Origin: an uncultured Lachnospiraceae bacterium
GTDB taxonomy: Bacteria > Bacillota > Clostridia > Lachnospirales > Lachnospiraceae
NCBI GenBank assembly: GCA_934437985.1
Contig: CAKSBI010000001.1
Coordinates: forward strand, 1 to 64,000
Direction: 5' to 3'
DNA length: 64,000 nucleotides
The number at the start of each line of letters is the position of its first letter. The stretch's first letter is position 1. Shown here piece after piece: positions 36,916 through 45,939 of the stretch. The notes below the pieces were generated by a model, which saw only the letters and a list, made by a program, of their open reading frames with translations, had not been told where the DNA came from and did not search any database. Both the position numbers and the translations under genes were made by a program.

Positions 36916-37911
36916 TCACCAGTTGTTCACAATCCATTTTCCAGTATCAGACAGATTATTCTTTTTAAATCCTCCTGTCAGGTTACACTCAGACCTGATA
37001 AGTGATGCGCTTTCATTCTTATTACACACACTCCACGCAATTCTTCCAATCTTATGCTTCTTCAGATACCTCATCCATCTTGCGCCCTCTTTATAATCAA
37101 TACTGCCATTACCGGAAGCATCACAGATTGAAAATTCGCTTACGATCACCGGCAATCCTCTCTTAACTGCAGTATCTAACTTATCACGAAGCCACCCCTT
37201 ATGTGTGGCAGCGTAAAAATGGAAAGCATACATTATATTCTTATATTCTTCAATCGGATCATTGCTTACAACGTCAACATCCTGCGACCATGTAGGTGTA
37301 CCAACAATTATGATTGCCTTTTTATTATATTTTCTAATAACCGGAATCATCTTCTTAGCATACGGCTTAATGTCATCCTTCCATGTTACAGCTCCATTAG
37401 GCTCGTTACATATCTCAAATATAATATTGGTATTATTCCTGTATTTTGAAGCAAAATGTTCAAAGAACTTAACAGCCTCAGCTGAGTGGGTATCAGGGTT
37501 ACCATCTGACAGAATATGCCAATCCACGATCACATACATTCCAAGCTCGGTCGCCGCATCCACACCTTTTTCAACTATACCATAATCAGAAACCCTGTAT
37601 CCACTTCCTGGGTCACTATAAAATGCAAGTCTCACAGTATTAGCGCCCATCTTCTTAAAGCTCTTAAAGCACGACTTATTGACATACTGCGGAAACCAGG
37701 CAATCCCATGCGTACTGATTCCCTTTAATGTTACATTCTTCCCCCTGCTGTTAACAATACCGGTTCCCTTAACCTTAAGTGCCGGTGCCATTGCCCCTTT
37801 TGCTTTACTTACATTACCTGATGTTATAAGTATAGCAAAAGCAAACATAAACATAAACACAAACATACACTTTTTAATATAATTATCCATATTATGTATC
37901 GTTTCTCCCAT
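36916..37911 (-). CDS. Secreted GH5 endoglucanase
   Basis: The 331-residue protein has a signal peptide (CMFVFMFMFAFAILITSG) and a single GH5 (subfamily 2-like) catalytic domain. It shows LKGISTHGIAWF, the acid/base Glu in IIFEICNEPNG near residue 168, FHFYAATH and the nucleophile Glu in PVIVSEFS near 258, with a tryptophan in IAWSVCNKNES. It should cleave beta-1,4-glucans outside the cell. There is no binding module or dockerin. The start is uncertain: the first ATG has a poor ribosome site, and a second ATG at 37890 has GGGAG 14 bases away. A good promoter lies upstream. The downstream signalling genes follow closely. Confidence 0.9.
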   Translation of the reverse strand: MGETIHNMDNYIKKCMFVFMFMFAFAILITSGNVSKAKGAMAPALKVKGTGIVNSRGKNVTLKGISTHGIAWFPQYVNKSCFKSFKKMGANTVRLAFYSDPGSGYRVSDYGIVEKGVDAATELGMYVIVDWHILSDGNPDTHSAEAVKFFEHFASKYRNNTNIIFEICNEPNGAVTWKDDIKPYAKKMIPVIRKYNKKAIIIVGTPTWSQDVDVVSNDPIEEYKNIMYAFHFYAATHKGWLRDKLDTAVKRGLPVIVSEFSICDASGNGSIDYKEGARWMRYLKKHKIGRIAWSVCNKNESASLIRSECNLTGGFKKNNLSDTGKWIVNNW

Positions 37912-37947
37912 CTGCCACTAACAGTATCAAGTAGTTGTACTTTTACT

Positions 37948-37976
37948 ATAATACATTAAGCGAATCCAGTTTTCAA
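37948..37976 (-). promoter_or_regulatory. Sigma-A promoter for the GH5 glucanase and signalling genes
   Basis: Minus strand TTGAAA (37971-37976), a 17-base spacer and TATTAT (37948-37953). The stretch from here to 38094 holds no further signal that I can support. Confidence 0.7.
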
Positions 37977-38094
37977 GATTTTTATGTAATGATTATTCCG
38001 GTAATCCACCATGCCTTGAATTGATATTTTTTTATAACATAAAAACAGATCATAGCGGAGATATTGTAGAATAGACTCTTAAAGCACAACACGC

Positions 38095-38138
38095 AAAAAA
38101 CCTTGAATTATCCCATTTTCATAGGAAATTCAAGGTTT
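38095..38138 (-). terminator. Rho-independent terminator of the rpsB-tsf operon
   Basis: A 12-bp perfect stem (AAACCTTGAATT/AATTCAAGGTTT on either strand) with a 17-base loop is followed on the minus strand by TTTTTTGCG, 54 bases after the tsf stop codon. Confidence 0.88.
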
Positions 38139-38191
38139 ATGTTGATTTACATGATAATAATATGATTCAAATTCTTATGTGAGCTGTAAGA

Positions 38192-39127
38192 TTATGCGTT
38201 CATCTGCGCAGCAACCTCTGCAGCAAAATCCTCATTCTTCTTCTCAAGACCTTCTCCGGTCTCATATCTTACAAAATCAACAACTTTAAGTGTACAGCCC
38301 ACTGCCTTGGCAACAGAATCAACATATTTGCCAACGCTCTCTTTTTCCTCAGCCTTAACATATTCCTGCTCAAGAAGACATACTTCCTTAAGCTCCTTAT
38401 TAAGACGGCCTGTAACCATCTTCTCAAGAATGTTCTCCGGCTTATTAGCGTTCTTAGGATCATTCTTAGCCTGCGCAATAAGAATTTCAAGCTCTTTTGC
38501 TTTGTATTCCTCAGACACATCATCTGTTGAAACATACTTAGGAGACATAGCTGCAATCTGCATAGCTACATTCTTAAGAGCTTCCTTAACCGCATCACTT
38601 GTGCTGTCTGTCTGCGCCTTAACAAGAACACCAATCTTACCGCCTGCATGAATGTATGATACGATAATACCATCTTCAGCCGTAAGCTTAACAAATCTGC
38701 GGATATTCATATTCTCACCAATCTTAGCGATCATTGCAGCAAGCTTTTCATTAACTGTCATACCAGCTTCTGCCTTCCAGTCCTCGGCAAGAAATACATC
38801 TTTATCTGCTGCTGATGACTCTGCAGCCTGTACAGCAACTTCATTAACGAACGTGCGGAATACTTCATTCTTAGCAACGAAATCTGTCTCACTGTTAACT
38901 TCTACAATTGATGCTGTCTTACCATCTGCACTGATATGTGTGGCAACAATTCCCTCAGCCGCAATTCTTCCGGCTTTCTTAGCTGCTGTTGCAAGACCTT
39001 TTTCCCTAAGGAACTCCACAGCCTTGTCCATATCACCATCAGTTTCTGTAAGTGCTTTCTTACAATCCATCATACCTGCACCGGATATTTCTCTCAATTC
39101 TTTTACCATAGCTGCTGTAATAGCCAT
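38192..39127 (-). CDS. tsf: Translation elongation factor Ts
   Basis: The 311-residue protein has the EF-Ts N-terminal UBA-like domain MAITAAMVKELREISGAGMM with MDCKKALTETDGDMDKA, the EGIVATHI segment and the SETDFVAKNEVF core motif. It exchanges GDP for GTP on EF-Tu. Length fits bacterial Tsf. The start at 39127 has AAGGAG 11 bases upstream. It follows rpsB by 39 bases, the universal bacterial arrangement. Confidence 0.97.
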   Translation of the reverse strand: MAITAAMVKELREISGAGMMDCKKALTETDGDMDKAVEFLREKGLATAAKKAGRIAAEGIVATHISADGKTASIVEVNSETDFVAKNEVFRTFVNEVAVQAAESSAADKDVFLAEDWKAEAGMTVNEKLAAMIAKIGENMNIRRFVKLTAEDGIIVSYIHAGGKIGVLVKAQTDSTSDAVKEALKNVAMQIAAMSPKYVSTDDVSEEYKAKELEILIAQAKNDPKNANKPENILEKMVTGRLNKELKEVCLLEQEYVKAEEKESVGKYVDSVAKAVGCTLKVVDFVRYETGEGLEKKNEDFAAEVAAQMNA

Positions 39128-39166
39128 AATATTATTCACTCCTTATTATATATTCAAAACAAAGAA

Positions 39167-39910
39167 TTACTCAGCATCTGCAACTTCCTCTGTTGCTTCC
39201 TCAGCTGGAGCTTCCTCAACCATTGACATTCCCTCATTAGCCTCAATAACAGCATCTGCCATCTTTGATACAATAAGCTTAACTGCACGGATAGCATCAT
39301 CATTACCAGGAATTACATAATCAAGCTCTTCAGGATCACAGTTAGTATCTGCGATACCGATAAGTGGAATTCCAAGAATATGTGCTTCCTGAACACAGAT
39401 TTTCTCTTTCTTAGGATCTACTACAAATATAGCATCAGGAATGCCCTTCATTGTCTTAATACCGCCAAGGTTCTTCTCAAGCTTATCCCATTCTTTACGA
39501 AGCTCGATTACTTCCTTCTTAGGAAGGACATCAAATGTTCCGTCTTCTGACATCTTCTCAATTGCCTTAAGCCTGTTGATTCTTGTCTGGATAGTCTTAA
39601 AGTTTGTAAGCATACCTCCAAGCCATCTCTCATTAACATAGTACATTCCACAACGCTCTGCCTCTGATTTTACTGAATCCTGAGCCTGCTTCTTAGTTCC
39701 TACAAAAAGAATCTTACCACCATCAGCTGCAATATTCTTGATCGCATTATATGCTTCATCAACCTTTCCAACTGACTTCTGAAGATCGATAATATATATA
39801 CCATTACGCTCAGTATATATATACTCTGCCATCTTAGGATTCCATCTTCTTGTCTGATGTCCAAAATGAACACCTGCTTCCAGTAACTGCTTCATTGAAA
39901 TAACACTCAT
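39167..39910 (-). CDS. rpsB: 30S ribosomal protein S2
   Basis: The 247-residue protein begins [27 protein letters not shown], the S2 signature, and has [23 protein letters not shown] and [12 protein letters not shown]. The acidic C-terminal tail ([12 protein letters not shown]) is common in S2. GGAGG lies 8 bases before the ATG at 39910. A leader of about 110 bases with a stable hairpin and a good promoter lies upstream. Confidence 0.98.
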   Translation of the reverse strand: MSVISMKQLLEAGVHFGHQTRRWNPKMAEYIYTERNGIYIIDLQKSVGKVDEAYNAIKNIAADGGKILFVGTKKQAQDSVKSEAERCGMYYVNERWLGGMLTNFKTIQTRINRLKAIEKMSEDGTFDVLPKKEVIELRKEWDKLEKNLGGIKTMKGIPDAIFVVDPKKEKICVQEAHILGIPLIGIADTNCDPEELDYVIPGNDDAIRAVKLIVSKMADAVIEANEGMSMVEEAPAEEATEEVADAE

Positions 39911-39956
39911 TTTCTTTACCTCCATATGGTTAAATATTCTTCCATACACATCAACC

Positions 39957-39993
39957 TGTATAACCATTCCTGATACGGAACACCAGTTATACA
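39957..39993 (-). promoter_or_regulatory. Structured leader hairpin upstream of rpsB
   Basis: On the minus strand TGTATAAC pairs perfectly with GTTATACA, and the loop contains a second short stem (GTTCC/GGAAT). It lies in the 5' leader between the promoter and the rpsB start and is not followed by a T-run. Ribosomal protein genes often carry leaders bound by their own product, so an S2-responsive element is possible, but this is inference. Confidence 0.45.
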
Positions 39994-40027
39994 ATCCGCG
40001 TATGTGCTTTGTTACAAACACCATGAC

Positions 40028-40056
40028 ATAATATCACATATCAAATAATATATCAA
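40028..40056 (-). promoter_or_regulatory. Sigma-A promoter of rpsB-tsf
   Basis: Minus strand TTGATA (40051-40056), a 17-base spacer and TATTAT (40028-40033), about 120 bases before the rpsB start. Confidence 0.75.
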
Positions 40057-40160
40057 GTGTTTTTTACAATCTAAATTCCGTGTACTTTTAGCTTCTTTAC
40101 ATACACTGTTTTACATACATATTTTGTTACAACCTTCTTATTGTGCCGGCACTGCTGTAA

Positions 40161-40478
40161 TTATACGTCAGCTTTACCACCTGCAAATTCACCTTTGATA
40201 AGTGCAATTAGTGATTTTACGCCAATAATTACACCACACATTCCAAATATCAGTGAAACGGCAATAAGAGCCGGAAATGGCAGCCCATCACCTGCAATAT
40301 AACCTTCCACCAGTTCTTTTACAATATACAGAATATATCCGCATATAATAACCCTGATAATAAGCATTACCTGTGAAATCTTATACTTAGGTTTCTTATT
40401 ACTAGAATTATTATCTTTAGTAACAGTTACATTACTTTCAGTATCAACAGCAGTTCCCGTCTTCTCAGTCTCTGACAT
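40161..40478 (-). CDS. Small two-helix membrane protein of unknown function
   Basis: The 105-residue protein has a polar, Ser/Thr/Asn-rich N-terminus (about 1-35) and two hydrophobic helices (about 40-58 and 72-93), ending in a short charged tail. I recognise no family. GGAG is seven bases before the ATG at 40478. It stands alone between the sugar permease terminator and rpsB. A 10-bp palindrome (GTGCCGGCAC) lies just after its stop codon. It could be read from the unit upstream of rpsB. Confidence 0.65.
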   Translation of the reverse strand: MSETEKTGTAVDTESNVTVTKDNNSSNKKPKYKISQVMLIIRVIICGYILYIVKELVEGYIAGDGLPFPALIAVSLIFGMCGVIIGVKSLIALIKGEFAGGKADV

Positions 40479-40523
40479 ACACATACTCCATTTCATATAT
40501 TATTTTCGGCGTGGATAACTAAC

Positions 40524-40572
40524 CTTGCTTCATGACAAGACGAGTGCACAAGCACCCTGCTGCATGACATGC
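40524..40572. repeat. Imperfect 17-bp direct repeats around a short hairpin
   Basis: The sequence cttgcttcatgacaaga (40524-40540) recurs as cctgctgcatgacatgc (40556-40572), with gtgcacaagcac (a 4-bp stem) between. It looks like a repeat or a protein-binding region upstream of the small membrane protein gene. I see no coding in 40497-40610. Confidence 0.4.
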
Positions 40573-40610
40573 CCAGTCTCCATTACATATGATTTATCTT
40601 AATCCATAAC

Positions 40611-40659
40611 AGAAAAAACGCCGGTATTCCATGTATATAATATCACATAAAACACCGGC
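40611..40659 (-). terminator. Rho-independent terminator of the sugar ABC operon
   Basis: Minus strand GCCGGT...ACCGGC closes a roughly 40-base hairpin that is followed by GTTTTTTCTG. It lies 15 bases after the permease stop codon. Confidence 0.78.
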
Positions 40660-40674
40660 TTAAAAGAGTTAAAA

Positions 40675-41865
40675 TTAATCATTCTGTCTCTTAGACACTA
40701 CATCAAATATAACAGCTACAAGAAGAACCGCTCCTTTGACAACCTTCTGCCAGTTGGCATCTACACCCATGATACTCATACCCTGGTTGATTATACCCAT
40801 AAGCGTTGCACCTATGATTACCCCGGGTACTGTACCTGTTCCACCATATGCCGAGGCTCCACCTATGAAGCATGAACCAATCGCATCCATCTCATAGTTC
40901 TGGCCTGCTGTCGGCTGTGCAGAAACCATTCGTGCTATTGTTAAGAGTCCTGCAACACCGGCAAGGAATCCCATGTTAGCATATGCAATAAAGTAGATCC
41001 TGTTAGTATTGATTCCTGAAAGCTTGGTTGCCTTTTCATTACCCCCGACCGCATAAAAATATCTTCCGGTAGTTGTCTTGGAGGTAAGATATCCATATGC
41101 AAATACTACAAGGAGTACCCATACCAGAACAGTTGGAATACCTTTATGTCTCGAAAGCATAAATGCAAGTGCAATTACAACAAACCCGATAACGATTACT
41201 TTTATCAGATCAGACCGGAACTTAGGAACCGCATATCCCTTTTTCTTCTTTGATGCTCTTCCGTTAAATACAATAAATGCATACACTGCTGCTCCGGCAA
41301 CTCCGAGGAGTAAGCAGAAAAGATTAATATACTGAACACCAAACATATTTATATCAATCTTAATATCAGGTATGTAACAATCAGCACCTCCACCGAATAC
41401 CTTGACAAAAAACTTGTCACTAAGTGAAACAGTCTTACCTTCAAGAACAACATTGGATAATCCTCTGAACATAAGCATACCGGCCAGTGTTACAATAAAT
41501 GGCGGTACACGTACAAAAGCTATCCAGTATGCCTGAAACGCTCCGATCAACAGACCAATTATCAATACAATAACCGCTGTAGGAATAGCACCCATTCCCC
41601 AGCTCTGCATAGCTACTGCACCAATAGCACCTACAAAACAAACTACAGATCCTACGGAAAGGTCGATATTACCTCCTGTAAGAATCGTAAGCAGCATACC
41701 TGTCGCAAGGACAAAAACATAAGCATTCTGTGCAATGAGATTAGCAATATTCTGTGGAAGAAGCAGTTTTCCGCCTGTTGATATTGAGAAGAAAACGATC
41801 ACTGCTACCAACGCTAATATCATTGTATACTTTTTAACAAATTCCATAACATTAGTATTATTCAT
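40675..41865 (-). CDS. Sugar ABC transporter permease (XylH/MmsB type)
   Basis: The 396-residue permease has about ten membrane helices and the BPD_transp_2 landmarks NIDLSVGSVV, VPPFIVTLAGMLMFRG, YAVGGNEKATKLSGI and ISSCFIGGASAYGG-like (here IGSCFIGGASAYGGTGTVPG). The length and the central insertion (about 190-230) fit the multiple-monosaccharide GguB/MmsB group that also includes XylH. It moves a monosaccharide such as xylose, glucose or arabinose. GGAGG precedes the ATG. It is the last gene of the operon and ends in a strong terminator. Confidence 0.92.
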   Translation of the reverse strand: MNNTNVMEFVKKYTMILALVAVIVFFSISTGGKLLLPQNIANLIAQNAYVFVLATGMLLTILTGGNIDLSVGSVVCFVGAIGAVAMQSWGMGAIPTAVIVLIIGLLIGAFQAYWIAFVRVPPFIVTLAGMLMFRGLSNVVLEGKTVSLSDKFFVKVFGGGADCYIPDIKIDINMFGVQYINLFCLLLGVAGAAVYAFIVFNGRASKKKKGYAVPKFRSDLIKVIVIGFVVIALAFMLSRHKGIPTVLVWVLLVVFAYGYLTSKTTTGRYFYAVGGNEKATKLSGINTNRIYFIAYANMGFLAGVAGLLTIARMVSAQPTAGQNYEMDAIGSCFIGGASAYGGTGTVPGVIIGATLMGIINQGMSIMGVDANWQKVVKGAVLLVAVIFDVVSKRQND

Positions 41866-41908
41866 AGTTACCCTCCAGTTAAATTATTCTTACAGAACTT
41901 TATATACA

Positions 41909-43444
41909 TTATTTCCCAGAGCTTACAATCAGGCTCATAATTTTCTCCTGTGAAGCTTCATTTGCGGATAATTCCCCAACAATTCTGCCTTCATTCATGA
42001 CATATATTCTGTCAGACATTCCAAGTACTTCAGGTAATTCTGACGAAATCATTATTACTGACCTGCCTTCCGCAGCAAGCTGATTAATAATGCAATATAT
42101 CTCATACTTTGCACCTACATCAATGCCCCTGGTCGGCTCATCAAGAATAAGTACATCCGGTTCTGCAAACATCCACTTGGCAAGAAGTACTTTCTGTTGG
42201 TTGCCACCACTAAGATTCCCAACAAGCTGCTCAACTGTCGGGGTTTTAGTATTAAGCTTAGTCCGGTATTCTTCAGCAACCTGATACTCTTTATCATGGT
42301 CAATAACAGAGTTTCTGCTTACTCCTTTCATATTAGCCAGAGTAGTATTCTCCTTAATGGATTTGCTTAATATAAGACCATTACCTTTTCTGTCTTCAGT
42401 TACATACGCAATACCATGATCAATTGCTGCCCTTGAATCCCTGAGATCAACTTTTTTCCCATTAATATATAACTCCCCACTAATATTCGTTCCATAACTT
42501 TTCCCGAATATACTCATGGCAAGTTCAGTTCTTCCTGCCCCCATAAGACCTGAAATACCGACAACTTCCCCTTTTCTTACATTGATTGACACATTATCAA
42601 CAACCTTGCGTTCTATATATAAAGGGTGATGTACAGTCCAGTCTTTAACTTCAAGGCACACATCCCCAATATTAACATCTGATCCTCGCTTTGGAAATCT
42701 ATCCGCAATCTCACGTCCTACCATTCCCTGAATAATTCTGCCTTCATCAATTTTTTCAGTTCTATTATCTAAAGTCTCAATAGTCGCCCCATCCCTGATA
42801 ACCGTTATATGATCAGCAACATATGCCACTTCATTCAACTTATGAGATATAATAATCGATGTTACACCTTCCTTCTTCAATTCAAGCATAAGATCCAGTA
42901 ACGCTTTTGAATCAGCCTCATTCAAAGAAGATGTCGGCTCGTCAAGTATCAGCAGTCTTGCATTCTTGGCAAGTGCCTTAGCAATCTCTACCAACTGCTG
43001 CTTACCAACCCCAATATCTTTAATCAACACACTTGACGATTCCTTTAATCCAACCTTTTTAAGATATTGGTCTGCCTGACCATACGTTTCATCCCAGTCA
43101 ATTGCATATTTGTGACCTCTTTCATTACCCAGAAAGAGATTCTCCCCAATTGTCATATATGGAATAAGTGCTAATTCCTGGTGAATAATTACTATTCCTT
43201 TGTTTTCACTATCCTTGATTTTATTAAACTTACAAACCTCACCATCATAAATGATATCTCCATCGTATGTACCATATGGATATGTACCACTCAGCACATT
43301 CATCAATGTAGATTTACCGGCACCATTTTCTCCAACAAGTGCATGGATTTCTCCCCTTTCAACACAGAGATTGACATTATCCAGCGCCTTTACACCGGGA
43401 AAGGTTTTCGTAATATTTTTCATTTCTAAGATAATATCAGCCAA
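41909..43444 (-). CDS. Sugar ABC transporter ATP-binding protein (XylG/MmsA type)
   Basis: The 511-residue protein has two fused ABC ATPase domains. The first has Walker [10 protein letters not shown] at 38-46 and [12 protein letters not shown]. The second has the degenerate [10 protein letters not shown] in place of Walker A, as usual in sugar ATPases, with [15 protein letters not shown] and [13 protein letters not shown]. It energises uptake by the permease. The start codon is TTG at 43444, supported by AGGAGG seven bases upstream; the next ATG would cut into the domain. It lies 43 bases before the permease gene. Confidence 0.93.
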   Translation of the reverse strand: MADIILEMKNITKTFPGVKALDNVNLCVERGEIHALVGENGAGKSTLMNVLSGTYPYGTYDGDIIYDGEVCKFNKIKDSENKGIVIIHQELALIPYMTIGENLFLGNERGHKYAIDWDETYGQADQYLKKVGLKESSSVLIKDIGVGKQQLVEIAKALAKNARLLILDEPTSSLNEADSKALLDLMLELKKEGVTSIIISHKLNEVAYVADHITVIRDGATIETLDNRTEKIDEGRIIQGMVGREIADRFPKRGSDVNIGDVCLEVKDWTVHHPLYIERKVVDNVSINVRKGEVVGISGLMGAGRTELAMSIFGKSYGTNISGELYINGKKVDLRDSRAAIDHGIAYVTEDRKGNGLILSKSIKENTTLANMKGVSRNSVIDHDKEYQVAEEYRTKLNTKTPTVEQLVGNLSGGNQQKVLLAKWMFAEPDVLILDEPTRGIDVGAKYEIYCIINQLAAEGRSVIMISSELPEVLGMSDRIYVMNEGRIVGELSANEASQEKIMSLIVSSGK

Positions 43445-43506
43445 AAAACTTCCTCCTAACTTTTCAAGTAATATAGTATATGTACCTCTTTTGCTACTGA
43501 TAATAC

Positions 43507-43537
43507 CAAAAATGGACGGGCAGTCAGACCACCCGCC
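43507..43537 (-). terminator. Attenuator-like hairpin between the binding-protein and ATPase genes
   Basis: Minus strand GGCGGGTGGT-CTG-ACTGCCCGTC folds into a long stem with two or three wobble pairs, followed by CATTTTTGG. It lies in the 127-base gap after the solute-binding protein stop codon. It would let the binding protein be made in excess over the ATPase and permease. Confidence 0.65.
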
Positions 43538-43571
43538 TATAAGAGCTTACATAAAGTTTTAAACAGACTAA

Positions 43572-44702
43572 TTATTTGAGCTGATCCTCTGTATAATAAC
43601 CTGAATCTATAAGGAGTTCCTTATAGTTGTTAATATCAGCAAACACAGGCTCGCAAAGATATGATTCAACTACATGATCACCATTATCATATGTCTTTGT
43701 ATCGTTAATCTCCGGCTTCTCACCCTTCATGATTGCATCAACCATTCCTACAACCTTCTTGGCAAGTGTACGTGTATCTTTGAAAATCGACATTGACTGC
43801 TTGCCATCAATCATATTCTTAACTGATGGAATATCGCAGTCCTGACCTGTAAGTACAGGATACTTTCCTGTGTAGTTAGCAGCAAGTGCGGCAGCTACAC
43901 CCTGTGCAGTAGAGTCATTTGATGCAAGAACCGCATCAAGCTGCGTTCCATCGGCATAGTTTGATGAAAGAATATTCTCAAACCTTGTCTGGGCTTTCTC
44001 AGATGACCATTCAGGAGTAGCAACTTCATCCTTTGATGTCTGTCCTGAAGGGCAGACAAGCTTACCTGAATCAAGATACGGCTGCAGTACCTCCATAGCT
44101 CCACCGAAGAAGAAATTAACATTATTATCACCAGGATCACCTGTAACAAACTCAATGTTAAATGGGCCATCCTGATTATCAAGATCAAGCGCATCCCTGA
44201 TATACTCACCCTGCTTTGTACCAACCAGCTGATTATCAAATGTAGCATAGTATGAAACAGCTGATGAATTCATAATAAGTCTGTCATATGCGATTACCTT
44301 AATTCCTGCTTCTTCTGCCTGGCTCATAACTGTCCCAAGTGCCTCGCCATCAATAGAAGCAACAACAAGAACCTTGCATCCGTTAGCAATCATATTCTCA
44401 ATCTGTGAAATCTGTGTTGCTACATCATTATTAGCATACTGAAGATCAACATCATAACCCGCTGCCTTTAGCTGCTCTTCCATGTTAGCACCATCCTGGT
44501 TCCATCTCTGAAGATCCTTTGTAGGCATCGCAACACCTACAAGCCCCCCCTCTGCATCTGATGAACCAGAGCCATTATCTGCATCTGCCTCTTTGTCAGT
44601 GTTATCTGCTGATGCAGGCTCATCTGACTTGCTTCCACATCCTGCAAGTAATGATGCAACCATAGCTACACTGAGAACTGCTCCTAAAAACTTCTTTTTC
44701 AT
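43572..44702 (-). CDS. Sugar-binding lipoprotein of the ABC transporter (ChvE/XylF-like)
   Basis: The 376-residue protein has a lipoprotein signal peptide with lipobox LLAGC (Cys22) and an acidic linker (about 28-52). A periplasmic-binding-protein type 1 (Peripla_BP_4) domain follows, with RWNQDGANMEEQLKAAGYDV, GIKVIAYDRLI and ATFDNQLVG, which mark multiple-monosaccharide or xylose binders. It delivers the sugar to the permease. AGGAGGAGG lies upstream of the ATG. The 193-base upstream gap holds a possible promoter. It is the transporter's likely main receptor; two related proteins in the same cluster may be sensors. Confidence 0.92.
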   Translation of the reverse strand: MKKKFLGAVLSVAMVASLLAGCGSKSDEPASADNTDKEADADNGSGSSDAEGGLVGVAMPTKDLQRWNQDGANMEEQLKAAGYDVDLQYANNDVATQISQIENMIANGCKVLVVASIDGEALGTVMSQAEEAGIKVIAYDRLIMNSSAVSYYATFDNQLVGTKQGEYIRDALDLDNQDGPFNIEFVTGDPGDNNVNFFFGGAMEVLQPYLDSGKLVCPSGQTSKDEVATPEWSSEKAQTRFENILSSNYADGTQLDAVLASNDSTAQGVAAALAANYTGKYPVLTGQDCDIPSVKNMIDGKQSMSIFKDTRTLAKKVVGMVDAIMKGEKPEINDTKTYDNGDHVVESYLCEPVFADINNYKELLIDSGYYTEDQLK

Positions 44703-44773
44703 AAATAAAACCCTCCTCCTGAAATATTAGTAGACCCCTATGTGACTTGCACATCTCCTACAGGTGCTATAAT

Positions 44774-44802
44774 AACATATTTGGGATAGCACTAACTTGC
44801 AA
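44774..44802 (-). promoter_or_regulatory. Possible promoter for the sugar-binding lipoprotein and transporter
   Basis: Minus strand TTGCAA (44797-44802), a 17-base spacer and TATGTT (44774-44779) precede the gene with a leader of about 65 bases. The -10 is poor, as expected for an activator-dependent promoter. The rest of 44703-44895 has no gene. Confidence 0.4.
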
Positions 44803-44895
44803 CCTTCTATAAATTTTTATAAGCATATGTTATTCCTACCCAAACCAGTTTAGCATTATTTTGTCATCAGCCAAATTAAGGTTAATTTTATGCTG

Positions 44896-45939
44896 CTACT
44901 CCCCCGAAACATTAAGATATACCTCTTCCCTCAGGTGAAAACCATCTTTTATTATCACATCATTCATATTAATATTATCTACTGCAACCGGTTCCAGGCT
45001 GATATAAGGGCATGAATACCTTCCATTTGACATCACTCTGTTACTTAATGATATACCTATATCACCCTTTGCGAGCATTACTGCACATTCAGCTGCCTTT
45101 GATGCGAGCTGCTCAACAGGCTTATATACTGTCATAAGTTGTGTTCCTTCAACAATATGCTGACAGGCCTCAAGGTCTGCATCCTGACCTACAACCGGAA
45201 TTTTCCCGGCAAGCCCAACCTCTGACAGATACCTTATAGTCTGTGTTGCGAGATTGTCATTTCCACACATAATTCCGTTAGCAGCTTCAACAATCCTATT
45301 ATGGCTTCTAAGATATTCATATACACATTCTGCCCTCCAGTTTTCTGCGTGCATAGTATCTGCTATACCTATTTTCCTGTTCACGATTGTATTTCTAAAT
45401 CCATCTTCAATCATTTTCACATTATTATCCGTTGTCGGTCCGGTCAGCATAAGATAACTTCCTTTTCCACCGGTTGCGTTAATAAGTGCATCTGCCATCA
45501 ATACACCCACCTTACTGTTATCAAATGAAATATACAGGTCAATTTCTGCATTATTGATCAGTCTGTCATAAGCAATTACTTTTATTCCTGCCTGTTTTGC
45601 CTCCGCCACAACATCAGACAACCCATTAGAATCAACAGCAATTATAACAATAACATCCATATTCTTTTTTATAAGATATCTTATCTGTTCAATCTGGTTC
45701 CCAAGTTCTCCATTAGCATTCTGGACATTGACCTTTGCTCCATAGGACACTGCCTTTGATACAAAAACTGATTTGTCTTTATTCCATCGCTCTATAACAA
45801 ACGAATCAAAGCTCATGCCAATCTGAATCTCCTCTTTATCAGACTTCTTTTGGACAGTCTCTTTTTCCTTAACCGAACACCCGGACAATACTGACACCAC
45901 CAATATTATCATCAAAAAACACATCATTCTCCGTATCAT
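44896..45939 (-). CDS. Second XylF-like sugar-binding lipoprotein
   Basis: The 347-residue protein has a lipobox LSGC (Cys21) and a Peripla_BP_4 domain with VIERWNKDKSVF, GIKVIAYDRLI and ISFDNSKVG, closely similar in pattern to the downstream binding protein. It abuts the response regulator gene (TAG then ATG), so it is part of the regulatory half of the operon. In Clostridium beijerinckii the lipoprotein XylFII binds the kinase LytS and reports xylose; a sensor role here is inferred by analogy. It could also be a second transport receptor with another sugar range. Confidence 0.88.
   Translation of the reverse strand: MIRRMMCFLMIILVVSVLSGCSVKEKETVQKKSDKEEIQIGMSFDSFVIERWNKDKSVFVSKAVSYGAKVNVQNANGELGNQIEQIRYLIKKNMDVIVIIAVDSNGLSDVVAEAKQAGIKVIAYDRLINNAEIDLYISFDNSKVGVLMADALINATGGKGSYLMLTGPTTDNNVKMIEDGFRNTIVNRKIGIADTMHAENWRAECVYEYLRSHNRIVEAANGIMCGNDNLATQTIRYLSEVGLAGKIPVVGQDADLEACQHIVEGTQLMTVYKPVEQLASKAAECAVMLAKGDIGISLSNRVMSNGRYSCPYISLEPVAVDNINMNDVIIKDGFHLREEVYLNVSGE

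Noticed and set aside
38652..39320. A 222-codon open frame on the plus strand
   Set aside because: It spans the antisense of tsf and the start of rpsB's end; composition is low-complexity Ser/Ala and no start signal is seen.
40149..40160. GTGCCGGCAC palindrome as terminator of the small membrane gene
   Set aside because: It has no loop of its own and no T-run; left undecided.
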